Source: Devosia sp. Root413D1 | GTDB taxonomy: Bacteria > Pseudomonadota > Alphaproteobacteria > Rhizobiales > Devosiaceae | Direction: 5' to 3' | Assembly (NCBI RefSeq): GCF_001425235.1 | Contig: NZ_LMEA01000013.1 | Coordinates: 186,001-250,000, forward strand | DNA length: 64,000 nt | Shown: one piece after another, positions 1-9,318 of the stretch | Layout of the letters: every line of letters starts with the position of its first letter | Position numbering within the stretch: the stretch's first letter is position 1 | Program-made: the position numbers and the translations under genes | Notes under the pieces: model-generated | Seen by the model: only the letters and a program-made list of their open reading frames with translations | What the model was told of the DNA's origin: nothing | Databases searched by the model: none

Positions 1-183
1 CGTATCGAGCAGCGCTGCCAGAACATGGCGCTCGCCGTCCGCCAGTTCGCCCTCCTGCCCCCCGATGCCCCGCAATCGGTCTATGACGAGATCTGGTCGA
101 GCCTGGTGCTCGACGAGCTGCGCGTTCCCGCCCTCTCCGGCAGCGCCAGCTTTGGCGTGCACGGCGAAGCCGAGCTGTTCTGA
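1..183 (+). CDS. C-terminal end of an unrecognised protein (5' truncated)
   Basis: The first 60 codons of the window are open in frame 1 and end at TGA. The inferred C-terminus ends in GVHGEAELF. Almost every third codon position is G or C, as in the surrounding genes, which supports real coding sequence. No start is visible because the gene enters from the left edge. I do not recognise the family from this fragment. It points toward the leftward kynureninase, from which it is separated by a palindromic repeat. Confidence 0.55.
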   Translation, partial: RIEQRCQNMALAVRQFALLPPDAPQSVYDEIWSSLVLDELRVPALSGSASFGVHGEAELF

Positions 184-372
184 AGCGCTTTCACGCTTGA
201 GTTGGGCTCGCCCTGACCCCATCCACCGGCTGTCATCCCAGCGAAGCTGGGACCCCACGGCGAGGGCTCTGCCCTCGTCCGGCTCACAGCCCGTGCCAGC
301 GGATAGTTGGATCCCAGCTTTCGCTGGGATGACACCGGGGGGTACTTGCTTCACCCCGAGCAATCGAAAGTC
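184..372. repeat. Intergenic region with a family A palindromic repeat
   Basis: Positions 232-333 form an inverted repeat. The left arm begins GTCATCCCAGCGAAGCTGGG and the right arm ends CTTTCGCTGGGATGAC, each with its own small hairpin. The centre carries a GC-rich stretch (CGAGGGCTCTGCCCTCG) that recurs in similar form in the element at 58316-58422. The element sits between two convergent genes, so it may also end transcription. No gene is seen here. Confidence 0.8.
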
Positions 373-1593
373 TCAAACCACCTTGGCGCGCACCTTGTAG
401 CGCGGCCGGTCCCACGCTCCGGTCCGCATCATCTCGCCAAGGATTTCGGCGGCGCGCTTCACCTCGGCGAAGCTCAGGTAGAGCGGCGTCAGCCCGAAGC
501 GCAGGATGTCGGGCTCGCGAAAATCCCCGATCACCCCACGCTCGATCAGCGCCTGCATCACCGCATAGGCCTCGGGATGCCTGAGCGACACCTGGGTGCC
601 GCGGCGCGCCGCATCGCTTGGTGTCGCCAGTTGCAGTTCCGGCGCCAGCCGCCGCACCTCGCTGGTGAACAGCTCGAACAGCGCATCGGCCTTGGTCCGC
701 AACGCCCCGAGGTCGACCCCGTCGAACACGTCGAGCGCCGCATCGAGCGCCGACATCGACAGCACCGGCGGCGTCCCCACCCGCATCGCGCCAATGCCCT
801 CGGCCGGCCGATAGGCCTCGGCAAAGCTGAACGGCGTTGCATGCCCCAGCCAGCCGGTCAGCGGCTGCCGCAACCCCTCGAGGTGGCGCGGCGCGGCATA
901 GACGAAGGCCGGCGCACCCGGCCCGCCATTGAGATATTTGTAGCCGCACCCGACGGCGAAATCGGCATCCGCTCCGCCGAGATCGACCGGAAACGCCCCG
1001 GCCGAATGGCAGAGATCCCAGATCGTCAGCACACCGGCCCGCTGCGCCGCCGCCGTCAGGCCAGCCATGTCGAGCCGCGCCCCGGTCCGGTAGTTCACCT
1101 CGGTCAGCAGCAGCACCGCGACATCCGCGCCGAGTGCCGCCTCGATCTCGCTGGCCTCCACCAGACGCAGCTCATGTCCCTGCCCCAGCAGTTCCGCGAC
1201 ACCCGCCGCGACATAGGCATCGGTCGGGAAGTTGCCGCGCTCCGAGACGATCACCTGGCGTCCCGGCCGCAGCCGCAGCGCCGTCACCAGCACCTTGAAC
1301 AGGTTCACCGAGGTGGAATCGGCCACCATCACCGTCTGCGGCGGCGCGCCGATCAGCCGCGCGATCCGGTCACCCACCCGCCCCGGCAGGTCGATCCAGT
1401 CATGCGTATTCCAGCTGCGGATCAGCCCCTCGCCCCACTGCGTCGCCACCACCTCGGCCATCCGCCCCTTCACCGCACGCGGCAACGCCCCGAGCGAATT
1501 GCCGTCGAGGTAGATGATGCCATCAGGCAGGTCGAACAGGGCTCGCGTACGGGCAAACGGGTCGGCGACGTCGAGGGCGGTGATGTCGGTCAT
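373..1593 (-). CDS. kynU: Kynureninase
   Basis: A 406-residue PLP-dependent fold-type I hydrolase of the kynureninase family, which cleaves L-kynurenine (or 3-hydroxykynurenine) to anthranilate (or its hydroxy form) and alanine. The PLP-lysine motif GYKYLNGGPG places Lys219 as the Schiff-base residue, and DLCHSAGA (about 193-200) supplies the cofactor aspartate and histidine. Length fits the family. The start at 1593 is chosen because the longer open frame runs back through a palindromic repeat and encodes no recognisable sequence. It follows a CUT2-type ABC transporter operon on the same strand, with repeat DNA between. No tryptophan dioxygenase or anthranilate gene lies nearby, so the substrate probably comes from outside the cell. 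Confidence 0.9.
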   Translation of the reverse strand: MTDITALDVADPFARTRALFDLPDGIIYLDGNSLGALPRAVKGRMAEVVATQWGEGLIRSWNTHDWIDLPGRVGDRIARLIGAPPQTVMVADSTSVNLFKVLVTALRLRPGRQVIVSERGNFPTDAYVAAGVAELLGQGHELRLVEASEIEAALGADVAVLLLTEVNYRTGARLDMAGLTAAAQRAGVLTIWDLCHSAGAFPVDLGGADADFAVGCGYKYLNGGPGAPAFVYAAPRHLEGLRQPLTGWLGHATPFSFAEAYRPAEGIGAMRVGTPPVLSMSALDAALDVFDGVDLGALRTKADALFELFTSEVRRLAPELQLATPSDAARRGTQVSLRHPEAYAVMQALIERGVIGDFREPDILRFGLTPLYLSFAEVKRAAEILGEMMRTGAWDRPRYKVRAKVV

Positions 1594-1652
1594 GGCGTGA
1601 TCAATAGCGGGATGTCCGCTTGGCGCAAGCAGCGCCACCAACTCGATCCGCA

Positions 1653-1752
1653 CCTCCCCCTCGACGGGGGAGGTTGGGAGGGGGTGTGGGGAGCCCCGAC
1701 GGCCCTGCGCGCGCTGCACACCCCACCCCAGCCCTCCCCGTCAAGGGGAGGG
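1653..1752. repeat. Family B palindromic repeat
   Basis: An inverted pair of CTCCCC-rich arms: CCTCCCCCTCGACGGGGGAGG on one side and CCCTCCCCGTCAAGGGGAGG on the other, with GGGAGGGGGTGTGGGG and CCCCACCCCAGCCC inside. It lies between the ABC ATPase gene and kynureninase on the same strand, so it may separate or attenuate their transcription. Confidence 0.75.
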
Positions 1753-1781
1753 TGTCCGCCGGTGATCGTGGCAGCATGCGG

Positions 1782-3302
1782 TTACTCCGCCGCCACCGCC
1801 TCGTCTGCATGCCGGTGGATCGCACCCATCACCTTGCGGCTCATCGCTTCGTAGCTGCGATCATTGTCGAAGCCGTCGACCAGGCGGAACTCGTGCATGA
1901 CGAGGATACGGTCGGCCAAAGCCACCATTTCCGGCAGCTCCGACGAGATCAGCAGGATCGCCAGCCCATCATCCGCCAGCTTGCCGATCAGCTCGTGGAT
2001 ATAGGCCTTGGTTTTGATATCGATGCCGACCGTCGGCTCGTCGATGACCAGGAGGTCCACCTTCGCTGCCAGCCATTTGGCCAGCGACACCTTCTGCTGG
2101 TTGCCACCCGACAGGTTCCCCACTGCCTGTTCGAGGCTGGGGGTGCGGATTTCGAGTTGCCGCGCAAACGGCTCGGCGGCCTTGCGCTCCCCGGCCGCCG
2201 TCTGGAAGCCGAGGACCTTCGCCAGCCGGTCCCAGATGGTCATCGCTACGTTGAAGCGGATCGGGTGCAGCAGCACCACGCCCTCATATTTCCGGTCTTC
2301 GCTGAGATAGCCGACGCGGTGCCGCTTCAGTGCCTCTTCGACGGAGCGGATCACCGCCGGCTTGCCGTCGATCGACAGGCTGCCGCCGGTCACCTTGTCT
2401 TTCCCGACCAGCGCCCGCGCCAGCTCGGTCCGCCCGGCGCCCACCAGCCCGTAAAGCCCGAGGATTTCGCCGCGCCGCACCGTGAACGAGATATCGCGGT
2501 GCCCGGCCGCCGTCGCGACGCCCTTGGCCTCGAGCTTGATGGCGCCGGTTGCCGGCTTGGGCGGCCGCACCACGGCGATGCGTTCGGCCCGCCCGATCAT
2601 CGCCTCGATCAGCCGGCCACGGCTCATGTTGGCGATCGGCTCGCCGATCAGCGTCGTCTCGCCATCGCGCAGCACCGTCACCCGATCCGAAATCGCCAGC
2701 ACTTCCTCGAGCTTGTGCGAGACGAAGAGGATCGCGGCGCCCTCCGCCTTCAGCCGCTTGATCAGCGCGAACAGCGCTTCGGCCTCTTCGCCGGTCAGCG
2801 AGGCGGTCGGCTCGTCGAGCAACAAGACCTTCGCCTCGTGACTCAGCGCCTTGGCGATCTCCACCATCTGCATCTGCGCGACGCTCAGGTGTCGCACCTC
2901 GGTCCGCGTGTCGACCACGAGCCCGATCATTTCGAGATACTTCTTCGCCTCGGCATTGGCCCTGGCGTAATCCACCAGCCCGGCGCGCCGCGGCAGGTTC
3001 TCGAGCAGGATATTCTCGGCCACCGAGAAGCGCGGGATCAGGTTGCGCTCCTGGTGCACGGCCGAAATCCCGAGCCGGATCGCGTCGCGCGGGCTATTGA
3101 GCGAAATCTCGGTTCCGTCGAGCAACAGCCGTCCGCCATCCGGCCGATGCACCCCAGTGATGATCTTGATCAGCGTCGATTTTCCGGCGCCGTTCTCGCC
3201 CATCAGCGCATGCACTTCGCCCGGCTTCAGCTCCAGCGACGCATCCTTCAGCGCCCGCACGCCGGGGAACGACTTGCTGGCCTTGTCGACCGTCAGCGCC
3301 AT
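1782..3302 (-). CDS. CUT2-family ABC transporter ATP-binding protein (two ABC domains)
   Basis: A 506-residue tandem ATPase of the RbsA/XylG type that powers a monosaccharide-class importer. The first domain has Walker A GENGAGKST near residue 36, a Q-loop and LLLDEPTASLT. The second has the degenerate phosphate loop GLVGAGRTE and the well-formed signature LSGGNQQK before LLVIDEPTVGID. The start codon overlaps the stop of the upstream permease (ATGA), showing translational coupling. The open frame extends far upstream out of the permease gene, but that part is not this protein. Substrate cannot be read from the ATPase; the neighbouring kynureninase suggests it need not be a sugar. Confidence 0.92.
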   Translation of the reverse strand: MALTVDKASKSFPGVRALKDASLELKPGEVHALMGENGAGKSTLIKIITGVHRPDGGRLLLDGTEISLNSPRDAIRLGISAVHQERNLIPRFSVAENILLENLPRRAGLVDYARANAEAKKYLEMIGLVVDTRTEVRHLSVAQMQMVEIAKALSHEAKVLLLDEPTASLTGEEAEALFALIKRLKAEGAAILFVSHKLEEVLAISDRVTVLRDGETTLIGEPIANMSRGRLIEAMIGRAERIAVVRPPKPATGAIKLEAKGVATAAGHRDISFTVRRGEILGLYGLVGAGRTELARALVGKDKVTGGSLSIDGKPAVIRSVEEALKRHRVGYLSEDRKYEGVVLLHPIRFNVAMTIWDRLAKVLGFQTAAGERKAAEPFARQLEIRTPSLEQAVGNLSGGNQQKVSLAKWLAAKVDLLVIDEPTVGIDIKTKAYIHELIGKLADDGLAILLISSELPEMVALADRILVMHEFRLVDGFDNDRSYEAMSRKVMGAIHRHADEAVAAE

Positions 3303-4246
3303 CAGCTCTCTCCCACCCTGACGGCGCGATAGCGGTTGAACCACACCGCGGCGAGGATCAGCGCCCCGAGCAGGAACTGCACCCAGTACGGGTCGACCTT
3401 CACCAGCACCATGGCATTCTGGATCAGCCCGATCAGCACCACTGCCAAGAGCGTCCCGACGATCGAAATCGCCCCACCGGCCAGGCTCGCTCCGCCAATG
3501 ATCGGCGCGGCGAACGAGATCACCAGCCAGTCCGACCCAATGGTGGGCTGCGCCGAGCCGAGCTGCGCTACTGCGAGGATGCCCGCCACTGCCGCCAGCA
3601 GCCCCGACAGCACATGCGCCGAAATGATCGCCCTGGGCACCGACACGCCGCTCAACTGCGCCGCGGGCGCGTTGCCACCCACCGCCAGCATGTGCCGCCC
3701 GGGCACCGCCCGCGAAAAGAACAGCGCCAGGACAACCGTAACCAGCAGCGGCACGATCAGCAGCAGCGGGAACAGTCCGAGCCGCCCATTGCCGAACGCC
3801 ACGAAATCGGCGGGCAGGTTGTAGAACGGCACCGCCTTGGTGATCCCGAGGTTGATACCGGCGAAGGCCGAAGCCGTCGCCAGCGTCACGATGAAGCCGT
3901 TGATGCCGGTCTTCACCGTCAGCCAGCCATTGACGAAGCCGGCTGCTCCGCCCGCCGCCACCCCGATCATGATCGCCGGCAGTGTCGGCACGCCCAGTGC
4001 ATCCATCAGCCCGCCGGTGACCACCGCCACCAGCCCGCCCAGCGCGCCGACCGACAGGTTCATCTGCCCGACGCCCAGCATCACCATCTGCGAATAGGCG
4101 ACGAGCAGCGACACGCAGATCGAGCGCAGCAGCACGAACAGGTTGAACTCGCTGAGGAACGCCGGCGCGCTCAGCGCCAGCGCGATGCCGCCGGCAATGA
4201 TGCCGACGAGGATACCCGACCATTGCAGGCGGAAGAACGATCTCAT
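3302..4246 (-). CDS. CUT2-family ABC transporter permease
   Basis: A 314-residue hydrophobic protein of the RbsC/XylH type, forming the inner-membrane channel with the permease encoded just upstream. Family signs are the repeated hydrophobic segments, the GQMNLSVGALGG stretch near residue 85 and the family's IIGGASLAGGAIS loop near residue 250. It overlaps the second permease at its start and the ATPase at its end by four bases each. Two different permeases in one operon imply a heterodimeric channel, less usual than the RbsC homodimer. Confidence 0.92.
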   Translation of the reverse strand: MRSFFRLQWSGILVGIIAGGIALALSAPAFLSEFNLFVLLRSICVSLLVAYSQMVMLGVGQMNLSVGALGGLVAVVTGGLMDALGVPTLPAIMIGVAAGGAAGFVNGWLTVKTGINGFIVTLATASAFAGINLGITKAVPFYNLPADFVAFGNGRLGLFPLLLIVPLLVTVVLALFFSRAVPGRHMLAVGGNAPAAQLSGVSVPRAIISAHVLSGLLAAVAGILAVAQLGSAQPTIGSDWLVISFAAPIIGGASLAGGAISIVGTLLAVVLIGLIQNAMVLVKVDPYWVQFLLGALILAAVWFNRYRAVRVGES

Positions 4247-5307
4247 AGCGCTCGCCTCGCCTGTTCGCGCGCCACATAGGCGGCGCGGCCGCGCTCGATC
4301 AGGATCGCCGCGAGGAGGAACGCCCCGAGGAACAGCGGCAGCCAGAAATTGCCGATCTCCAGCACCAGGAGCCCCGAGCGGATAGTCGACACCAGCAGCG
4401 CCCCGAGAATGGTGCCCACCACCGAGACGATGCCGCCCGACAGCGCCGTGCCGCCGATCACCGGTGCGAGGAAGCTCGGCAGCAGCCAGTCATCCCCCGC
4501 CACGGCCGGCATCGCCGCCGCCAGCCGCGAGGTCAGCATCAGCGCCGCCGCTGCGGCGAGCGCCCCGGACAGCGCATGGACGAAGACGATGGTCCGATCG
4601 ACCGGAATGCCGCTCATCTCGGCGGCCCGCGCATTGGCGCCCACCGCGAGGATCTGCCGGCCCAATGTCGAATGCTTGAACAGCAGGTAGAGCCCGAGCC
4701 CGATCGCCAGCGCCACCACGGCGAGGCTGGGGATCGCCGGAATGCTGCCGAACGCCGGCCCGACGGCGCTCTTGCCGAAGGCGCCGAACTCCGGCGGCAA
4801 CCCGTTGAGCGGCACTGCCTTGGTGAGGATCAGCATGCCGCCGGAAAACAGGCTGGCGCTCGCCAGCGTCACCACGAAACTGTTCACCCCGGTCTTGACG
4901 ATGGCAAAGCCGTTGAGCCAGCCGAGGAAGGCGCCGAGCGCCAGCGTACCGGCAATCGCCACCGGGATCGGCAGCCCCAGCACCTGCATCAGGTAGCCCG
5001 AGAACATCACCGCGCAGACCCCGATCGCCCCGACCGAGAGGTTCATCCCGCCGGTCGCCAGCACCACCATCTGGGCGAAACCGACGACGATATCGACGGC
5101 GACCGAACGCAGCAGCGAGTTGAGGTTGAACTTCGACAGGAACCCCGGCGCCAGGTTAGCGAACACCGCCCACAGCACCACGAGGATCAGGAACAACCCG
5201 ACCTGCGCCGAGCCGCGGAGCAGGAACGAACTGATCGTTCGGCGGGGGGCCGGATCCATGGCCGAGGCTGAACTCGGGCGAGGCTCGGCGTCAAGCGCAG
5301 AGGTCAT
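4243..5307 (-). CDS. CUT2-family ABC transporter permease
   Basis: Second channel subunit of the transporter. It is 354 residues from the ATG at 5307; a start seven codons further upstream is possible. A hydrophilic N-terminal tail of about 40 residues is followed by many membrane segments and GGMNLSVGAIG and PVIGGTALSGG, the same two signatures as in its partner. The two permeases are clearly related to each other. Upstream, between this gene and the binding-protein gene, lies a long composite palindrome (5345-5500). Confidence 0.9.
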   Translation of the reverse strand: MTSALDAEPRPSSASAMDPAPRRTISSFLLRGSAQVGLFLILVVLWAVFANLAPGFLSKFNLNSLLRSVAVDIVVGFAQMVVLATGGMNLSVGAIGVCAVMFSGYLMQVLGLPIPVAIAGTLALGAFLGWLNGFAIVKTGVNSFVVTLASASLFSGGMLILTKAVPLNGLPPEFGAFGKSAVGPAFGSIPAIPSLAVVALAIGLGLYLLFKHSTLGRQILAVGANARAAEMSGIPVDRTIVFVHALSGALAAAAALMLTSRLAAAMPAVAGDDWLLPSFLAPVIGGTALSGGIVSVVGTILGALLVSTIRSGLLVLEIGNFWLPLFLGAFLLAAILIERGRAAYVAREQARRAL

Positions 5308-5344
5308 TGCGGGTACTCTATGGGGCACGGTCTCTCAGTCGGTG

Positions 5345-5500
5345 CCTTCTCCCCTTGTGGGAGAAGGTGCCCGAAGGGCGGATGAGGGGTCTCTCTCCGC
5401 GCACTCAATCGCTCGTCGCTTCGCTCCGATCGCGCAACACTCTGTGTTGCGAACCCCTCATCCGGCGCTGCGCGCCACCTTCTCCCACAGGGGGAGAAGG
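5345..5500. repeat. Family C composite palindromic repeat (about 155 bp)
   Basis: Both ends are hairpins (CCTTCTCCCCTTGTGGGAGA on the left, CACCTTCTCCCACAGGGGGA on the right). They are followed inward by GTGCCCGAAGGGCGGATGAG and its partial complement CTCATCCGGCGCTGCGCGCC. The middle holds CGCTCGTCGCTTCGCTCCGATCGCG. A near-identical copy is at 30291-30446 and a shortened one at 20081-20200. It sits inside an operon, between the binding-protein and permease genes. Confidence 0.85.
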
Positions 5501-5526
5501 TAAACCGCACCATCCAGCGTCAGTCA

Positions 5527-6561
5527 TCACGAGCAGCTGAGGAACTTGTCCTTGAAGCTTGCCTGCAGCTCGCCGGTCAGCTTCTTCAGGTCGTCCTTGT
5601 AGCTCTCGATATTGGCGGAGCTGATCAGCAGCGTGCCGGAGTCGATGAACTTGGCCGTCTGCGGCGTGGTGATGAACGGCGCATCCGCCTTCACCGTGCA
5701 GCCTTCGGCCAACAGGTCCACTGCATAGGCGCCGATATAGCCCTGGCCATAGGGGTTCTGCGCCATGGTGCCGGCAACGAAGCCGTCCTTGATGCCATCG
5801 AGCACGATCTTGTCGTCGTCGATGCCGATCAGCTTGATCTTCTTGTCACCGAGGTTTTTGAGCGCAGTGGCTGCCACCACCGAGGAAATGTAACCGGTGG
5901 CGATCATGCCGCCGATCTGGTCCTTCTGCGCGGCGAGCAGCGCGTTGATCTTCTGGTCGCCCTGCTCCTGGTTGTCGGTATCGCCCAGCGTCTGCAGCAG
6001 CGTTACCGCACCATTGGTCTCGGCCACCGCCTTTTCCACCGCCTGGACGCGCAGCGTGGTGTTGGGGTCGACGAGGAGCCCGGCGAGATGCACCACCGCG
6101 CCCTTGCCACCCATCGCCTCGATCAGCGCCTTGGTGCCGAGATAAGCCGAGGCATAAACGTCGGTTGCCATGCAGAACGCCGTATCGGTCGGATCCTGCG
6201 CGCAGCCGCCCAGCGCCACCGCCGGAATGTCATTGGCCTTGAGTTCCGCGACGGTCGAGTTGACGCCCACCGCATCGCCGGGGAAGTAGCCGAAGCCGGC
6301 ATAGCCCTGCGCCGCGAGGCTCTCGAACAGCTCGGTCTGCAGCTCCAGCTTCCATTCGGCCGGCACTTTGTATTCGACCGAAGCGATGCCGAAATCCTTC
6401 TGCGCATCCGCCGCCGCCTGTTCCCAAGGGGCGAAATACGGGTGCGGACCGCCCGGCACCAGGGCAATCTTGTTGTCCGACGCCATGGCGGCGAGCGGCG
6501 ACAGCGCCACGCCCAAGGCCAGACCCACGGCGAGCGCGCCGCGCATACGGGTAACCTGCAT
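5527..6561 (-). CDS. CUT2-type ABC transporter periplasmic substrate-binding protein
   Basis: A 344-residue secreted protein of the RbsB-like sugar-binding class. The N-terminus has basic residues, a hydrophobic core and an AMA-SDN cleavage site near residue 27. The start at 6561 is preceded by GGGAGAAG at good spacing; an upstream in-frame start is unlikely. It is the first gene of the leftward operon binding protein - permease - permease - ATPase - kynureninase. At least three cysteines in the mature part could form disulfides. The ligand is unknown; from context kynurenine or a formyl derivative is possible, but that is inference only. Confidence 0.88.
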   Translation of the reverse strand: MQVTRMRGALAVGLALGVALSPLAAMASDNKIALVPGGPHPYFAPWEQAAADAQKDFGIASVEYKVPAEWKLELQTELFESLAAQGYAGFGYFPGDAVGVNSTVAELKANDIPAVALGGCAQDPTDTAFCMATDVYASAYLGTKALIEAMGGKGAVVHLAGLLVDPNTTLRVQAVEKAVAETNGAVTLLQTLGDTDNQEQGDQKINALLAAQKDQIGGMIATGYISSVVAATALKNLGDKKIKLIGIDDDKIVLDGIKDGFVAGTMAQNPYGQGYIGAYAVDLLAEGCTVKADAPFITTPQTAKFIDSGTLLISSANIESYKDDLKKLTGELQASFKDKFLSCS

Positions 6562-6724
6562 GATCTTCTCCCTTTGTCGGTGGATGCCTCCCGATCCTCC
6601 CCGGGCAGCATACACGCTGGCCAAGGCGTAACACTAACGCATATCGCATGCAATATTCTTTTCATTGACTTTCGTCGCACCTCTGCTGTTATGGCGCCCG
6701 TCTTCGACGTCAGGGAGGGGGTGC
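6562..6724. promoter_or_regulatory. Divergent promoter region, binding-protein operon and hydrolase
   Basis: These 163 bases separate two divergent genes and are noticeably more AT-rich than the flanks around 6630-6670. TTGACT at 6666-6671 with GTTATG 17 bases later is a weak rightward promoter candidate. On the other strand TTGCAT near 6651 could serve the operon. No clear palindrome for a known regulator was found. Confidence 0.4.
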
Positions 6725-7672
6725 GTGGACCATTCTGACGGCGGGCGCCCCAACCGGTCGCGCCTACGACCCGAACTGCGCGAGATGCTCGAAGCCGCCG
6801 AGCACGCCGGCACGCTCAGCAACGACCAACTCGGCGTGGTGAGGGCCCGTGCCGCCTCCGAGCTCAGCCTCGCCGGTCACTGGGATCTGAAGGACGACCT
6901 CGCCCCGCCGCTCAGCTTCACCCTCGGCGATCCCGCCATCCGCTGCCGCCTCTATCGCGGCGGATGCGAGCCGGGCACTATCCTGTTTCTCCACGGCGGC
7001 GGCTGGGTGGTCGGCAGCCTCGACACCCATGACGGCGCCGCCCGCGCCCTCGCCAGGGCTGCCGGCTGCGGCCTGCTCTCGGTCGAATACCGCAAGGCGC
7101 CGGAGCAGCCGTTTCCGGCCGGTCTCGACGACGCCGAGACGGCACTCCGCTGGGTGATCGCCGAGGGTGCCGGGCTCGGCCTCAGCAGCGAACGCATCAT
7201 CCTCGCCGGCGACAGCGCCGGCGCCAATATCGCCGCCGCTTTGGCACTGCGGGCCCGGGACCATGGCATCACGCTGGGTGGCCAGATGCTGATCTACCCG
7301 GCGACCGACCTCGCCCACGAGAGCCCCAGCGTCGCCGAATTTGCGTCAGGCTTCTTTCTCTCCCGCGCCACGCTGCGCTGGTACATCGCCAACTACCTCT
7401 CGGGCGCCGACCCCACCCATCCGGAGGCCTCGCCGCTGCTCGCCCCCGACCTCACCGGCCTCTGCCCCACCCTCCTCGTCACCGCCGACCACGACCCGCT
7501 GCGCAACGAAGGCCGCGCCTACGCCGCCCGCCTCACCGCAGCCGGCAACGTCGTGACGTTCCACGAATGGCCCGGCACCACCCACGGCTTCATGATCATG
7601 GCCGGCATCACCCCAGCCGCGCGGGAGCTGATCGGTGTGATGGGGGAGTGGGCGAGGCAGGTGTGGGGGTGA
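6725..7672 (+). CDS. Alpha/beta hydrolase, hormone-sensitive-lipase (HSL) family
   Basis: A 315-residue esterase/lipase-like hydrolase, probably cytoplasmic. The oxyanion motif HGGGW (90-94), nucleophile GDSAG (Ser164), acid in ADHDP (Asp257) and base in THGF (His287) are all in place. The GTG at 6725 is preferred over an ATG at 6665 because AGGGAGGGG lies just before it and the extra 20 residues look unlike the family. Arylformamidases that open N-formylkynurenine are related alpha/beta hydrolases, and this gene is divergent from a transporter-kynureninase operon. A formamidase role is therefore attractive but unproven. Confidence 0.85.
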   Translation: MDHSDGGRPNRSRLRPELREMLEAAEHAGTLSNDQLGVVRARAASELSLAGHWDLKDDLAPPLSFTLGDPAIRCRLYRGGCEPGTILFLHGGGWVVGSLDTHDGAARALARAAGCGLLSVEYRKAPEQPFPAGLDDAETALRWVIAEGAGLGLSSERIILAGDSAGANIAAALALRARDHGITLGGQMLIYPATDLAHESPSVAEFASGFFLSRATLRWYIANYLSGADPTHPEASPLLAPDLTGLCPTLLVTADHDPLRNEGRAYAARLTAAGNVVTFHEWPGTTHGFMIMAGITPAARELIGVMGEWARQVWG

Positions 7673-7893
7673 CCTATCCAGTGCTCTCTGCCCTCGCCCC
7701 ACCCACCGGCCGTCATCCCGACGAAAGTCGGGACCTACTGCTCGAACAGTTGGATCGGCACGAAACCGACCGGTCCATCACAGCAAGGTTGGCCAGATCG
7801 CGCGGGCGGACAGGCCGGAGCACTGGGTCCCGGCGTTCGCCGGGATGACGGCCGGTGGATTAGGGGCCAATCGCAATGCTCGCCGCCGCATAC
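7673..7893. repeat. Family A palindromic repeat in a gene-free stretch
   Basis: Positions 7712-7849 hold a family A element: GTCATCCCGACGAAAGTCGG on the left and CCGGCGTTCGCCGGGATGAC on the right. The element is longer than most because about 90 bases of unrelated sequence lie between the arms. The rest of the stretch holds nothing recognisable. Confidence 0.75.
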
Positions 7894-7931
7894 GACTTTA
7901 GTATTATGCTTTTCTTAGACTTTGGTCTAAT
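7894..7931 (+). promoter_or_regulatory. Operator-like repeats upstream of the lone CUT1 ATPase
   Basis: Two direct repeats, GACTTTAGTATTAT (7894-7907) and GACTTTGGTCTAAT (7918-7931), agree at 11 of 14 positions and start 24 bases apart. The second overlaps a perfect inverted repeat TTAGAC-TTTG-GTCTAA (7915-7930). The stretch is AT-rich in a GC-rich genome and lies about 90 bases before the ATPase start. This suggests a regulated promoter; the regulator is unknown. Confidence 0.5.
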
Positions 7932-8022
7932 AAACGCCGATCCTGCCTTGACGCTGGATAACCTCCCGCCGAAGGTGCCGCCCACAAGCGGGGCTTCCCC
8001 GCGACAGGGACGAGGAACCTTC

Positions 8023-9063
<1,041 letters not shown>

Positions 9064-9079
9064 GCGCTGCGAATGCACC

Positions 9080-9111
9080 AAGGCCGCCGTGGGAAACTAC
9101 GGCGGCCTTTT
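9080..9111 (+). terminator. Rho-independent terminator after the lone ATPase gene
   Basis: AAGGCCGCCGT (9080-9090), loop GGGAAACT, then ACGGCGGCC and four Ts. The stem of about 11 perfect pairs starts 17 bases after the stop codon. Confidence 0.92.
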
Positions 9112-9131
9112 GCTGTCTGGTGACTGTGGCT

Positions 9132-9296
9132 CCACCCCACCCAGCTACGCTAAGCCGCTGACGCGGCCAGCTGCGCTACCCTCCCCATCAAGGGGAGGGA
9201 GAGGATGAAGCCGAGAGTCTGCAGTCGGCTCTCCCTCCCCCTTGTGGGGAGGGTAGCGCAGCTAGGCGAAGCCGTAGCGAAGCTGGGTGGGGGTGG
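9132..9296. repeat. Family B palindromic repeat, long copy
   Basis: A large inverted repeat. The outer arms are CCACCCCACCCAGCTACG and its near-complement CGTAGCGAAGCTGGGTGGGG; inner arms are CTGCGCTACCCTCCCC and GGGGAGGGTAGCGCAG. Each half also contains a small CTCCCC hairpin. It fills the gap between the convergent ATPase and phnE genes. Confidence 0.8.
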
Positions 9297-9318
9297 GCCC
9301 CACGCACCAGAACCCGAC

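Noticed and set aside
5345-5500. A real terminator splitting the first CUT2 operon
   Set aside because: The composite palindrome has strong hairpins but no T-run, and near-identical copies lie at other kinds of sites, so it is called a repeat; an effect on transcription remains possible.
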